The position numbers and the translations under genes were made by a program. Under the pieces are notes generated by a model, which saw nothing but the letters and a program-made list of their open reading frames with translations, ran no database searches and had not been told where the DNA came from. From Loripinus fragilis (lineage: Eukaryota > Mollusca > Bivalvia > Lucinida > Lucinidae), in assembly GCA_964019695.1 (NCBI GenBank), contig OZ026525.1:70229753-70293752 (forward strand): a stretch of 64,000 bases of DNA, read 5' to 3'. Of this stretch, positions 36,303-47,457 are shown in pieces (within the stretch, counting starts at the first letter, position 1; each line of letters starts with the position of its first letter).

Positions 36303-38178
36303 AATCAGCAAATTTCAAGATAATTTTTCTCCCATGACCATCCTAATGTAAGACAATGATGTATTTAAATCAATAAAGTGATATATGTTCTCAAACAAAA
36401 ATGGAAGAAACCCGTGTGTTTTTTCTTCTCTTACATGCAATTGTGTTAAGGTAGCAGCAACCCTTTTCAAAATCTTAGAAATCGACCAAAAAGGCACATT
36501 TAAACATATTTTTTCTCCCATGACTATCCTAATGTAAGACAATGATGTATTTAAACATATAAAGTAACGTATGTTCTTAAGCAAAAATGCAAGAAACCCA
36601 TGTGTTTTTTCTTCTCTTGCGTGCAATTGTGTTAAGGTAGCAGCAACCGTGTTCAAAATCTAAGAAATCTGCCAAAATGGCACATTTTAACATAATTTTT
36701 CTCCCATAACCATCCTAATGTAAGACAATGATGTATTTAAATCAATAAAGTGATATATGCTCTCAAACAAAAATGGAAGAAACCCGTGTGTTTTTTCTTC
36801 TCTAACATGCAATTGTGTTAAGGTAGCAGCAACCCTTTTCAAAATCTTAGAAATCGACCAAAAAGGCACATTTAAACATAATTTTTCTCCCATGACCATC
36901 CTAATGTAAGACAATGATGTATTTAAACCAATAAAGTAATGTATGTTCGTAAGCAAAAATGTAAGAAACCCATGTGTTTTTTCTTCTCTTGCGTGCAATT
37001 GTGTTGAGGTAGCAGCAACCGTTTTCAAAATCTAAGAAATCTGCCAAAATGGCACATTTTAACATAATTTTTCTCCCATGACCATCCTAATGTAAGATAA
37101 TGATGTATTTAAATCAATAAAGTGATATATGTTCTCATACAAAAATGGAAGAAACCCGTGTGATTTTTCTTCTCTAACATGCAATTGTGTTAAGGTAGCA
37201 GCAACCCTTTTCAAAATCTTAGAAATCGACCAAAAAGGCACATTTAAACATAATTTTTCTCCCATGACCATCCTAATGTAGGACAATGATGTATTTAAAC
37301 CAATAAAGTAATGTATGTTCGTGAGCAAAAATGCAAGAAACCCATGTGTTTTTTCTTCTCTTGCGTGCAATTGTGTTAAGGTAGCAGCAACCGTTTTCAA
37401 AATCTAAGAAATCTGCCAAAATGGCACATTTTAACATAATTTTTCTCCCATGACCATTCTAATGTAAGACTATGATGTATTTAAACCAATAAAGTAATGT
37501 ATAACCTTAAGCAAAAATGCAAGAAAAAAAATGTGTTTTTCCTCTCTTGCGTGCAATTGTGTTAAGGTAGCAGCAAACGTTTTCAAAATCTAAGAAATCG
37601 GCAAAAATTGGCACATTTTAACATAATTTTTCTCCCATGACCACCCTAATGTAAGACAGTGATGTTTTAGAACCAATAAAGTAATGTCTGTTCTTAAGCA
37701 AAAATGCCAGAAACCCGTGTGTTTTTTCCTCTCTTGCGTGCAATTGTGTTAAGGTAGCAGCAACCGTTTTCAAAATCTAAGAAATCTGCCAAAATGGCAC
37801 ATTTTAACATAATTTTTCTCCCATGACCATCCTAATGTAAAACAATGATATATTTAAACCAATAAAGTAATGTACGACTTAAGCAAAAATGCAAGAAACC
37901 CATGTGTTCTTTCTTCTCTTGCGTGCAATTGTGTTAAGGTAGCAGCAACCGTTTTCAAAATCTAAGAAATCGGCAAAAATGGCACATTTTAACATAATTT
38001 TTCTCCCATGACCATACTAATGTAAGACAATGATGTTTTAAAACCAATAAAGTAATGTATGTTCTTAAACAAAAATGCAAGAAACCCATGATTTTTTTCT
38101 TCTCTTGCGTGCAATTGTGTTAAGGTAACAGCAACCGTTTTCAAAATAGAAGAAATCAGCAAAATGACACATTTTAAC
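36303..38178. repeat. ~186 bp satellite, 372 bp higher-order period
   Basis: About ten head-to-tail units, each with TTTTTCTCCCATGACCATCC, AATGATGTATTTAAA, and GCAATTGTGTTAAGGTAGCA. In the left six, two unit types alternate: one has CAACCCTTTTCAAAATCTTAGAAATCGACC, the other CAACCGTTTTCAAAATCTAAGAAATCTGCC. This gives open 113-codon minus-strand frames every 372 bp (36315, 36687, 37059). Later units are mostly of the second type. 186 is divisible by three, which keeps the frames open; I do not treat them as genes. Confidence 0.9.
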
Positions 38179-39717
38179 ATAAAATTTCTATGATGTGTGA
38201 AATGTTAAAGTACAAGTGTAAACAAAATGAATAGTTTGACCACGATGAGGGGCGGGGGAGCACTTCAGTATTTTTTTTTATATTTTCTATATGTTGAATA
38301 TGTGTAGCAAAAACAGAGTTTTTACCCATATCTTTAAATTGTTATTTGTCCAATGAGAAAAACACTTTTGTGGAAAATTCGAGAGTTGAACCTACTATCT
38401 TTTTCATGGAAAAAAATAATTTTCTTTGAAACTTTTATCCGGCCATTTTATGGGCAATCCTTCATTAAGACTGTCCGATGTCCTTTAAAAGCATGCATGC
38501 ATTTTGTGTGCAATTGTATTAAATTTAAGGAATATGTATTAAACCACTTTCAAAATCTAAGAAATGGAGGAAAAGGCACATTTCAAGATATTTTTTCTCC
38601 TATAGTGGATAAACCACTCGGTTATAAACCAGGGGTTGTTGGTTTGATTCTTGGCTTCTCTCGTCTTTCCATGACCGTTATTGCTTAACTGTTGGTTGAA
38701 CGTTGAACAGAATCACACTGTTTCATATTGGCGATCGATAACACTATAATTGCATTCTACTATACTACCGTTATGACAATCGAAAACCCTATTTTCGGCG
38801 ATCGAAAATGTAGTTTTGATAAATCCGTGTCTTGGAGGTCGCCCTAACCCGTTGTGGTAAGTCTTGACATAGCTGGAAAAAGCCATGAAGAACGGAATTT
38901 TTGTGTTTAATGAGTTGTGCATGTGTTTTTTGGCAGGCCTGTTAGGGAGTATGTTAGGGGGGCTACATCTAGAATATTGAAGTTTGACGCAAAAGATAAA
39001 TAAAATAAATAAATAATACTCAGTGTCTCTGGGTCTGGTACCGGGCATTCTTTGAGATCAGTATCGGACACCTAGACACAGAGTCTCAGAGTCAGATGCC
39101 AGGCCCTGAGCCCCACCTATAAGGAGTGACCCAGGGTCTGGTAGTATGTGCATTGTCCAGCACATTGTTGAATAACTGGCTCAACCCACGGACTTGTCGT
39201 ATTTTTTTTGTCTTTGCCACATTGCACTTTCAATAGTTAGCAAAAAGCGATTGCAGGCACATTGTTTAATTGCTATCGTACCCGACAAAGATAATCCTAA
39301 CGCTGTGATACGATTTTCGCGAACAGTACAATTATACACAATTAACGACCAATCATCCTTGAAGCTGTGTAATTTTTCGAGTGAAACGCGCAGTCTTTGA
39401 AAGCTGCAAAGGGCAGAGTTTCTAACAAGACAAGCTCTACGATATCATGAAGTATCTTAACACTGTACTAGCGGCGGCATGAACATGAAATCCAGATGGA
39501 TATGAAAAGAAAAAACCAGGTATATTTGATCGTCCGTCTGTCTGCCACTCCGTCCGTCCGTCTGCCAGGAACCTAGATTAGATTGCGTGATTGAAATATT
39601 TTTCTTTATTCCCAACCAATGAAATTGTTCTTCTGAGCACCCAAAAGCTGGATAAGAATTTATTCACAGCATACCGAACAGCATGATTACAGTAATGCTT
39701 CAGTTGTTGCATATATA
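38179..39717. other. Left-arm spacer with satellite remnants
   Basis: A diverged single satellite unit lies near 38500-38600 (CACTTTCAAAATCTAAGAAATGG). TCCGTCCGTCTGCC-type simple sequence lies at 39530-39570. No gene seen. Confidence 0.4.
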
Positions 39718-40301
39718 CTGACGGACTTTAAAAACGCAACACTTGGATAACAGCTTTAATTTATGTCTCGAAAAAGAAGGCAGAACAATAATTTTGATTG
39801 TATGTTAAAGAGCATTCATTTGTAAGTAAAACACGGAAAACTTGTCCAACTAAGATGAACTTATTGCATTAAAATGTAAACTTTTTGAGATAGGGGTCAA
39901 CTGTTTCATGTGACCAAATTTTATGAATGAAAGATTCCCTACTTCTTTAAATCAAGAAACACTAGAAGCATCAAATTTGTATCACGGACTTTGTTAGTCA
40001 TCGAGGAATCACTCTCATATTGATTTGCAGGTCTGCGATACAGCATATTTGCGTATATGGCGTTTATCTGGGTGTACCCTTTCATTCAATAGCTTAAAAT
40101 CTCCTCTACTTAAGAAATGTTTAAATGCCTAAATTCATACGGAGCAAATAACGTCGTCCACTTTAGTTATACATTTAAAACTAAAGTGTTTGCTGAAGGA
40201 CCCAAGTCATGATGACATTATCGACGCAAAGGAAGTTTACATTCAACAGTCTTTTGGAAGATATAAGGGGAAGTTAGTGTTGCGTAATTAAAGTCCGTCA
40301 G
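39718..40301. mobile_element. TA-flanked 584 bp MITE (mariner/Tc1-like)
   Basis: The ends CTGACGGACTTTAAAAACGC and GCGTAATTAAAGTCCGTCAG are inverted repeats flanked by TA on both sides (39716-39717, 40302-40303). A related element is at 62065-62882. No transposase frame. It inserted into the Maverick's left arm. Confidence 0.8.
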
Positions 40302-43117
40302 TATACCTAAATCATTGTACTTTTAATAATATGTTCCGCCCGTCAATGAGACAGTTCTTTCGAGCACCCAAAAGCTATGTCAAAGCTACATACATTATTC
40401 CGTTATTGTGGCGGTGTGCCGCGGTCCCTGCGCACGAGGCATAGGCTATATAGCACACACGGCACACCCAGTTTTATGCACCCACTTTGGCTTCAAAAAA
40501 GGAATTCGGGCTGTATCCTGCCCTTATCCTACGCCTATCTGCGTTAAGTAAAGGTGTGGGGCATTAATTAGTTTGAATTTTTGAAATGCTCTAAAACAGG
40601 TTTCAATCTTGTGGGGATTGACGTGACAATTTGTCTGCACAGTGTCACCCCCACTGTTCCTGAAAGTGTAAGTTTTTTATTCCGCATGGAAGGGCAAGGA
40701 GTTTTGTTATCGTTTGTTTAAGTTTGCCGCTCCCCTTAATGGTGAGCTATGCCAAGGCTAAGCATAAGACTCAAGAGTTGCTACTGTCGACCCGCCAGAG
40801 GAATGCCGTACTGGTGGGATGGGCCGATTTTTAGACAATACATAAACTTGTATTTGCCAAAATTAACTATTGACTTAGCAGACCCATATAACAATATGCT
40901 AGCGATCGAGTCTTGCAACCATTATAGATCCAGTTTTAGTGTCTCTGTAGCACACATTGTGGATCCTTTTCAGAGCAGTTTGATCTTGGTCAAGACTGTT
41001 TGCATGTATGCAAAGTAAGTCATTTCTGTTTCCGCCTTATAATTTGTTAGTTACCTGAAAATTGGTAAAATATCTTAATAAACAGTGCAGACACTAATGA
41101 AATGCCACTGTTTGGGTCTTCACTGTTTGCCTAAGTACCTGTTTCCAGTACCCAGAATGAAAAGGTCAAGTATCCCTTTAGTAGATATGTGTGTTTATCA
41201 CTGTATTTTTGCACATGAATGATGATGTGGTCAATGTTCAAACAGAGCTCATATTGTTCAGGCTTCCGTTTATTTTGGTTGGATCCATTTAATGGTCCAG
41301 TTTGAGAGATAGTCAACCTTACCCATGTGTGGAACACCTCCATTCAGTATAAATCGCCTGAACGTGAGAAGGTAATTATTTTAGCTCTATTATTTTAGAT
41401 CTATTTTTATAATGCATAAATATGACACCAATTTAAAATATTATGTTTTTTTTTACTTCTTATATTTTATTATTGTTTTTAGTGATTAAAGGCTTGCAGT
41501 CAATGGCATCTTTGGTAGAATATAAAATTATAAAATATTTAAAATAAAATTATTGTATTTGTAATTTGGAATAAATATATATATTAAAACAAGCAAATAA
41601 TCACCTTGGAATTACAAAACTTGCTAAATTAATTTCAACAAGGGAGCTAATTCAAAAACGGCAAGGGAGGGCAATTGCATAAATTTTTACCGATATTTTT
41701 CTTACTTGAGTTCTTACTTGAAAGTATGTGCATGAATTACTGGTTAACCGCTTTTGCCTCATAATTATTTGTAATGGATGATTTGCAGTATTAGGGAAGA
41801 ATTTTTAAATCATTTGTTATGTATTTGAAAAGAGGGAAGATCACCCTCTATAAAATAATAAAATATATATATAGATATGATAGATGTAGTAAATGATTTC
41901 TAAATTGGGCATTTTCAGAACCAGCCTGGACATAGAACCACAAAAAGCATAAACCCACCCGGCCAGTACTGGTGCACCACAAAAATACTCTTTTAAAAAA
42001 GCTACCATACTTGTTAGGGATCCCTCATTAAATAAATCAGGAGTAATATAAAATAATTTAATTTTTGGATAATTAAGGAGTTAAAACCTATATTACAGTG
42101 TTACAAATAATTAGAAAAATAAACTGTTGTTTTTAGCATAGATCAAAGAAATTATTTTAAAATAGTTATAGAAATTATAATGTTTTCGTTTCAAATTGAC
42201 GATTTCTCCCGAATATTAAGGGAGGTATCTCCATGACAACTGCATTTTAGCCTTTTTACCATAGATAACCTAAAAAACACACGGGTTTGAATTTTGAAAT
42301 AAGAAAACAAAGGCTGTTGCCATATAATAGACCCAGTTTCATAATAATAACAGGACCATCATGAGAGAAAATTTAGCTTCAACTTTCATAATGGAACCCT
42401 ATGGGAATTTCATCTCAAATGATGATTTTTAATCCATCGATAGCATTCTTCTACAAAATCGTTTATCAGTAGAAGGGGTCATTTGACTTATTTTAGGACA
42501 TAATCAATTTGGAAAAACAAAAAATGTTCATTTTTGTAACATGCGATGTATCACCTTTTGCAGGTTTTGCATGGTTCTTAGCAAGAGCTGTACTTAAACC
42601 TTTTTTTAACTTTAACAATGGGAACCCGACGGGGTCCCGTTTTCTTTATTCCAAATGATAAGACATTCCCGCAAAATAGTGTCTGCAACACTACCGCACG
42701 TGCTTGTCTTTCATTATAAAAATAACTGATTCCTCTTACTTTATTTTGACTTACGTGTTTTTTAATGTAATGAGGCTTTCTAACAACGTAAGTCATTTTG
42801 AATTAAACTTGCTGTGAAAATTTTAGTCGTTTTTATACTATCATTTTCTTTTCAAAACCAAAATTCCAGAACTACACCGGGCGGGGGTCCTGTTTCAATT
42901 CTATATTTTTTAAATCTTTAATTAATTGTGTCATGTCAAAACTCATTGAGCGAGGACACTTAAACTTTGACTGTAATGCTTTAAAAATGAGTGCTGAATT
43001 TGCTGTTTCTTTCAAAAAATTATACCTCACCAGGTTATAATTTTAAAATATGGCCTAGAAGTCAACACCTTTTCGTACAAGTTACGAAATAATTCTTAAG
43101 AGTTCATTCGAACTTTT
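40302..43117. other. Left-arm spacer, AT-rich
   Basis: No gene recognised. At about 42150-42660 it carries a diverged plus-strand copy of the sequence at 35.8-36.1 kb and words shared with the satellite (ACACACGGGTTT). The remainder is plain AT-rich DNA. Confidence 0.4.
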
Positions 43118-43495
43118 CAGTGTCAGCAAAAAAAAAATCTAATGAGTACCCACAACCTATGTCTCGGAGCAAAAATAAGAAAAATAATCCATACCCCTGC
43201 AAACCCCACCTTTTTTACAAAAAATAATCTAATGAGTACCCACAACCTATGTCTCGGAGCAAAAATAAAAAAATAATCCATACCCCCTGCGAACCCCACC
43301 TTTTTTACAAAAAAATAATCTAATGAGTACCCACAACCTATGTCTCGGAGCAAAAATAAGAAAAATAATCCATCCCCCCTGCAAACCCCACCTTTTTTAC
43401 AAAAAAATAATCTAATGTGTACCCACAACCTATGTCTAGGAGCAAAAATAAGAAAAATAATCCATTCCCCTGCAAACCCCCCACTTTTTACATTA
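43118..43495. repeat. ~91 bp tandem repeat, four copies
   Basis: The words AATCTAATGAGTACCCACAA, TATGTCTCGGAGCAAAAATA and CTGCAAACCCCACC recur at about 43136, 43227, 43318 and 43409. The open minus-strand frame across it is an artefact of the repeat. Confidence 0.9.
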
Positions 43496-43598
43496 TAAGG
43501 TGGGGTTTTGTGGGATGCTTATTGCATGGGAGTGTTAACGTAATGATTATTTGTATGATACACTAAGTAAAAGGTAGACCCTCTCAAAATACTTTATT

Positions 43599-43781
43599 TC
43601 AGGACACCTCAACTTTAACACCAGTGAAGCAAATAGTTTGATTTATGAGTTTTTCTGCAATCAGCCTCAAAAATAAACCATTCAAATATTGGGTAACATA
43701 CTGAGTTGAGTGTGGTGCAATAATTTCTTTTGCTTGTGAAATTTTTATTAATAAAAATAAAGTTGCTGTTGTTTTTTCCAT
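43599..43781 (-). CDS. Small hypothetical ORF, Maverick
   Basis: A 60-codon minus-strand frame reads KISQAKEIIAPHSTQYVTQY then LNGLFLRLIAEKLINQT and ends KVEVS. The helix-like middle vaguely recalls a histone fold (long amphipathic helix, then a short basic/beta segment), but this is weak. It diverges from the gene starting at 43823 with about 40 bp between them. It may be spurious. Confidence 0.25.
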   Translation of the reverse strand: MEKTTATLFLLIKISQAKEIIAPHSTQYVTQYLNGLFLRLIAEKLINQTICFTGVKVEVS

Positions 43782-43822
43782 CTTATATCACTTTTGATTT
43801 CGAAGGAGTCCAGTGGGGTAAA

Positions 43823-44281
43823 ATGGAGTCTTTCCTTTACACAGATTGTCTGTTGTTTAGCTTAGAATTTCTGGAAGAGCTCGGAAGAAATATGCCTGAT
43901 GACTGTGATGTCAAGAAACAACTGTCGCAGAAAATTACATTATACGAATCACATTACACCAAAAATTTAATCGAACCCTGTGAATACACTGATCAGTGGT
44001 TCGAAATTTTTAAAGAACCCTTACTGGCTGGGTATGAGAATGTGCTAAATACCATTATCATAACCATTAAAAATGAGTATCAATGGAAACGCCAACTGAT
44101 CACAAGGAATGGCTCTTTAAGACATCTTGACGTACGTTCATGGAGACTGTCCATTGTGAAAAGGTATTTATATTCGCAATTTTTGCGATATGCTAATGCA
44201 ATACACGACCACTTCCTTGATAGAGCCTCCGAACTAGTAACAGAGGCTACAATCTACCTAGAGATGTTGTTTTATTTTTAA
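43823..44281 (+). CDS. Hypothetical Maverick protein, helical
   Basis: A 152-residue frame from ATG 43823. The upstream in-frame stretch to 43730 has no ATG-supported context. The sequence starts MESFLYTDCLLFSLEFLEEL and ends with a hydrophobic helix (TEATIYLEMLFYF). It contains WRLSIVKRYLYSQFLRYAN. The alternating pattern suggests an all-helical fold. I do not recognise it. It is the first open gene after the satellite-rich arm and codirectional with the virion block. Confidence 0.5.
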   Translation: MESFLYTDCLLFSLEFLEELGRNMPDDCDVKKQLSQKITLYESHYTKNLIEPCEYTDQWFEIFKEPLLAGYENVLNTIIITIKNEYQWKRQLITRNGSLRHLDVRSWRLSIVKRYLYSQFLRYANAIHDHFLDRASELVTEATIYLEMLFYF

Positions 44282-45287
44282 GTGATATTTATTTTGATCG
44301 TCCCTCATTTTGCAATGTTAACTTTCTTGACCTAGTACATAGACAGACATGCTGACCTAGATTTTCATCAGTGAAAGAGTGGAAAGAAAAGATGGCTTAG
44401 CATGCAGAAAAGGTGCCTTATTAACTGAAGATTTCTCTCACTGTCTTATTAACCGAAGATTTCTCTCGTTTGTTTCTAAAGATGCAAGAACATATGAATA
44501 TCTATAATATTTTACTGTAAAATTCCTCTGGACAGCCTAATCTGGACCTGCACTGTTTGTTCCAGTCATAGACATTAGATCAATACATCAGTCATGGCTG
44601 GAAATTTAGCGAATATCATATATGCACCTGAGGAAACTGACTGTACTCATTTTAAACTGGGGCAATATATGCGAACTAGTTTTTATACTGCTGAAACAAC
44701 ATTTTGCAAACAAATAACTTAGTGTACACTTTGTACTCTAGATTGTATTAATATATTCAGCTTCAAAAATTATTTGAAGAAGGAATGTAGACTTTACTAT
44801 GGTAAATCTATACCAATCGATAAATCTTGAATTATTGTTTTGAGATGACCCCACTGCCAAAACTTAATTTAGTAAGCCCATAAAGAAAAGGGCACTTTAT
44901 TGTCTAGGCAAACAGCAATGGTTCAGACAAACCTGCGTTTAGACTATTATAGAACCATTTAAAACCTTTCTTCCTGTAATTTCCGACAGCTGGTAACTTC
45001 GGACAGCGGGTAAATTCGGACGGCGACATTGTTTCCTTAACATGTCAGTTGTTTTGGAATTTTAAACAAAATTAACTGGGCAAACAGTGGAAATCCTGAT
45101 GAGACGGCACATTATGAGGTCTGTTGTTTGGAATGGGCAGAGTGAAAATTGTGATGAAATAGCGCTGTCTCATCTGGATTTTCACTGTTTGCAACAGGAA
45201 AAGGATTAAAAGGTCAATAAAGCAGAGCACAGGTACAACAAATGTGATTAATAGTATTACATATGATGGATGATGTTGGTTTTTTGT
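44282..45287. other. Spacer in the Maverick
   Basis: No open frame of note. A host-type repeat word (GATGAGACGGCACATTATGAGG with an inverse downstream) is present at about 45098-45180, so some of this is insertional. Confidence 0.35.
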
Positions 45288-45496
45288 CTAGACAAAAACT
45301 TCTTTTGTAATAGAAGGTTGGGTGCTTTTGTCATTTAACGGCTTTGAAAACAAAACTAATTCTTGTTCATCTTGTTCACTGTTGTTGTCATCCCTGTTGT
45401 AAGTTCTATGTAATAGTTTTTGTCTAAACAAAAAGCCTAACACTATTAATATATGGAAAAAAAGACAAACTCCTACAACACACCATTCCCAATATA
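45288..45496 (-). CDS. Putative terminal exon: membrane segment and cytoplasmic tail
   Basis: Not bounded by an ATG. A strong 3' splice site, CCTCTCTTTTGCAG (intron end at 45497), is followed by a frame encoding WEWCVVGVCLFFHILIVLGF (a membrane span), a basic RQKLLHR stop-transfer, and an acidic tail NSEQDEQELVLF ending KEVFV at a TAG. It reads as the C-terminus of a type I membrane protein. The upstream exon is not identified; a possible donor is at about 45682 (CTAT/GTAAGT). Could be a membrane protein of the element or a captured host gene. Confidence 0.4.
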
Positions 45497-45510
45497 CTGC
45501 AAAAGAGAGG

Positions 45511-46504
45511 TTTTATACATGTATGTACTCATGCATGAGTTAAATCAGCCAGAAAAGAAATATTAAAAAGCACTAGTAGCACAAATTAGGAATCCCACAC
45601 ACCAAAAAATCATGAGAATGAAGACTAAAACATGAGAATACATTTGAATGTGTCATAAAATCAAATATTACCAACTTACATAGTTTTACCAAAAGAGCAT
45701 GTTAATAATGCATATTCGTACGTCTTGGGGTGTCCTAGGGTGTCCTGGGGTATTAAGACTGACCGCACAATAACTGCGTCAAACTCGCGCAGAACGGTCT
45801 AAGGGAAGCGACTCTTTAGAGTATACAGCCGTGTCGGTTCATAGAATTACCGAACTTGTTAAAAACCGAATCGCACTTGTTTGGTCTGCTGCCAAATATG
45901 ATTGTTAAAACCGAATCGCACTTGTTTTATCTGCTACGAATATTACTGTTGCAATCATATTTAATTGTTCGCCTGTTTCGATCTCTTTAAAAAGAAAAAA
46001 GGCTTGCCACAATGGGACTTGTAAATACAACAAAAACAACATTTCAAACAATGAAGGTACTGATCCCACTATGCAAAATAATACGATGCAACCATGATCA
46101 CACCTAAAACAGTGCAGACCCTGATTAGGCTGCACAGGACATAATATCAGTGGTAGTGCATCCCACTAGTGTAGGGAGGGGCCCCGCCACTTATTTCCCC
46201 AAATATATATAATATAGTGTGGACCTATATCAGTTGCTGTTTTAAGAAACTCAGAAAGAAAAGACAACTGATTGAACAACTGGCCAGACGTTTATTTGGT
46301 GCTAGATCTAAAGTAATCAATTTATATATTTACATGTATTAGGAAATATACACAAAATGACGAAGAATTTACACAGATCAAGTATTATGTTCACAGATTA
46401 AGAAAGTATGTATTTATTTACATGTAAACCATTCATGTTATATTATGACATTCTACACAGATTAGAGAAAACATTTATACTACATTAATTGTCATTATAT
46501 ATGT
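45511..46504. other. Spacer in the Maverick
   Basis: Contains a duplicated word AAAACCGAATCGCACTTGTTT (45862 and 45906) and AT-rich DNA. No gene recognised. Confidence 0.35.
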
Positions 46505-47068
46505 TTAGTCCGACAGTACATCTGTGTCACTACTTTCTGTGGCTTTCTGAGATTTTGTACGTTTTTTTGTTTCCGTTAATGGCTTGTTATATGGATGTGT
46601 GCGCTTTTTCTTTAGTTGCTTCTGTTTTCTGTGTGGAAAAGCACTTTCTGTCTCTGAATCACTATCCTGATGGGTAGCTGTCTTTTTGACTCCCTGCTTA
46701 ACGCCAGTTTTTCTTTTTTTCGATTTTTTATCATCGTCTGTTGAGGCGTCACTGTCTGCCGAGGAAACTGGCTCCTTCTTTCGCTCATGTACGGGGGAAG
46801 CAAGAACCTTCCTCATTACAGATGGGAGTTTCTCTGTCATTTTTATGAATTCGTTGATTTCCTCTGTATTCAGAGTGACAGATTTGGCCTTTTTCAAATC
46901 AAAGCCACCACCCCTTTTAAAGCATTTACTGACGTCGGATAAATGCACGTAGCATTTATCGTTGAACGTATTAACAGTTACATCTTTGTAGTTAGATATA
47001 GATGCTTTCATTTTAATAAGGTCTCCCGCTTCATCTCGTACTGCCTTAAAAGTATGCTCGCCCGACAT
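46505..47068 (-). CDS. PC4-like ssDNA-binding protein
   Basis: 187 residues. Residues about 15-90 show the PC4 (p15 transcriptional coactivator) pattern of four beta strands then a helix: VTVNTFNDKCYVHLSD, a FKRGGGFDLKKAKSVTLN turn, then EEINEFIKMTEKLPSVMRKV. The C-terminal half is low-complexity and highly charged, with alternating Ser/Asp patches (SSADSDASTDDD) and basic stretches (KKSKKRK), resembling CK2 sites and nuclear localisation signals. PC4 domains bind single-stranded DNA and occur in some DNA viruses; a role in replication or late transcription of the element is inferred. A TATA-like TATATAAAG lies about 58 bp upstream. It is divergent from the gene at 47458. Confidence 0.65.
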   Translation of the reverse strand: MSGEHTFKAVRDEAGDLIKMKASISNYKDVTVNTFNDKCYVHLSDVSKCFKRGGGFDLKKAKSVTLNTEEINEFIKMTEKLPSVMRKVLASPVHERKKEPVSSADSDASTDDDKKSKKRKTGVKQGVKKTATHQDSDSETESAFPHRKQKQLKKKRTHPYNKPLTETKKRTKSQKATESSDTDVLSD

Positions 47069-47457
47069 AGTTAAAAAGATCTGCGACTACTTATGCTAGA
47101 ATGACGTTGTGTCTTATATCTTGCTCTTTATATACACAAGTCAAGAGCGTAAGCGACAGAGGAGTTATGCAACATTCGAAAAAATGCTGATTCAAATAAA
47201 CGTTGGAATATGCTGACATTACAAAAAAATTACTGGCTTAAACTGGGACACAAAGGAGGAGTTACACAATCGTCTGAAAAAAATGCTGATTTAAATAAAC
47301 GTTGGAATATGTTGACATTACATCAAAAAAGTTGACTGAGAAAGTGCTGATTCAGATATATTCTGCTGATTTGATATTTTTTTGTGCTTTCTTGCAGTTA
47401 TGCAATAATAGTATAATATAAAGAGAGGATGCAAAATGCTCAAAGAAAGCTTCAGCA
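47069..47457. promoter_or_regulatory. Bidirectional promoter region
   Basis: For the minus-strand PC4-like gene there is TATATAAAG (47126-47134 in inverse). For the plus-strand gene there is TATAATATAAAG (47412-47423), 35 bp before its ATG. In between, TGCTGATT(C/T)AAATAAACGTTGGAATATG is present twice (about 47187 and 47285), which could be a regulatory duplication. Confidence 0.5.

Noticed and set aside
36315..38180. Four long minus-strand open frames (63-113 codons) as a repeated protein family
   Set aside because: They coincide with satellite units whose length is a multiple of three; no initiation context or family resemblance.
38600..38660. tRNA-like B-box word near GGTTTGATTCTT
   Set aside because: No matching A box or acceptor stem.
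43123..43428. 101-codon minus-strand frame
   Set aside because: Translation of a ~91 bp tandem repeat; no independent support.
43599..43781. Histone-fold protein in the Maverick
   Set aside because: Resemblance limited to one helix-like stretch; kept only as a low-confidence hypothetical ORF.
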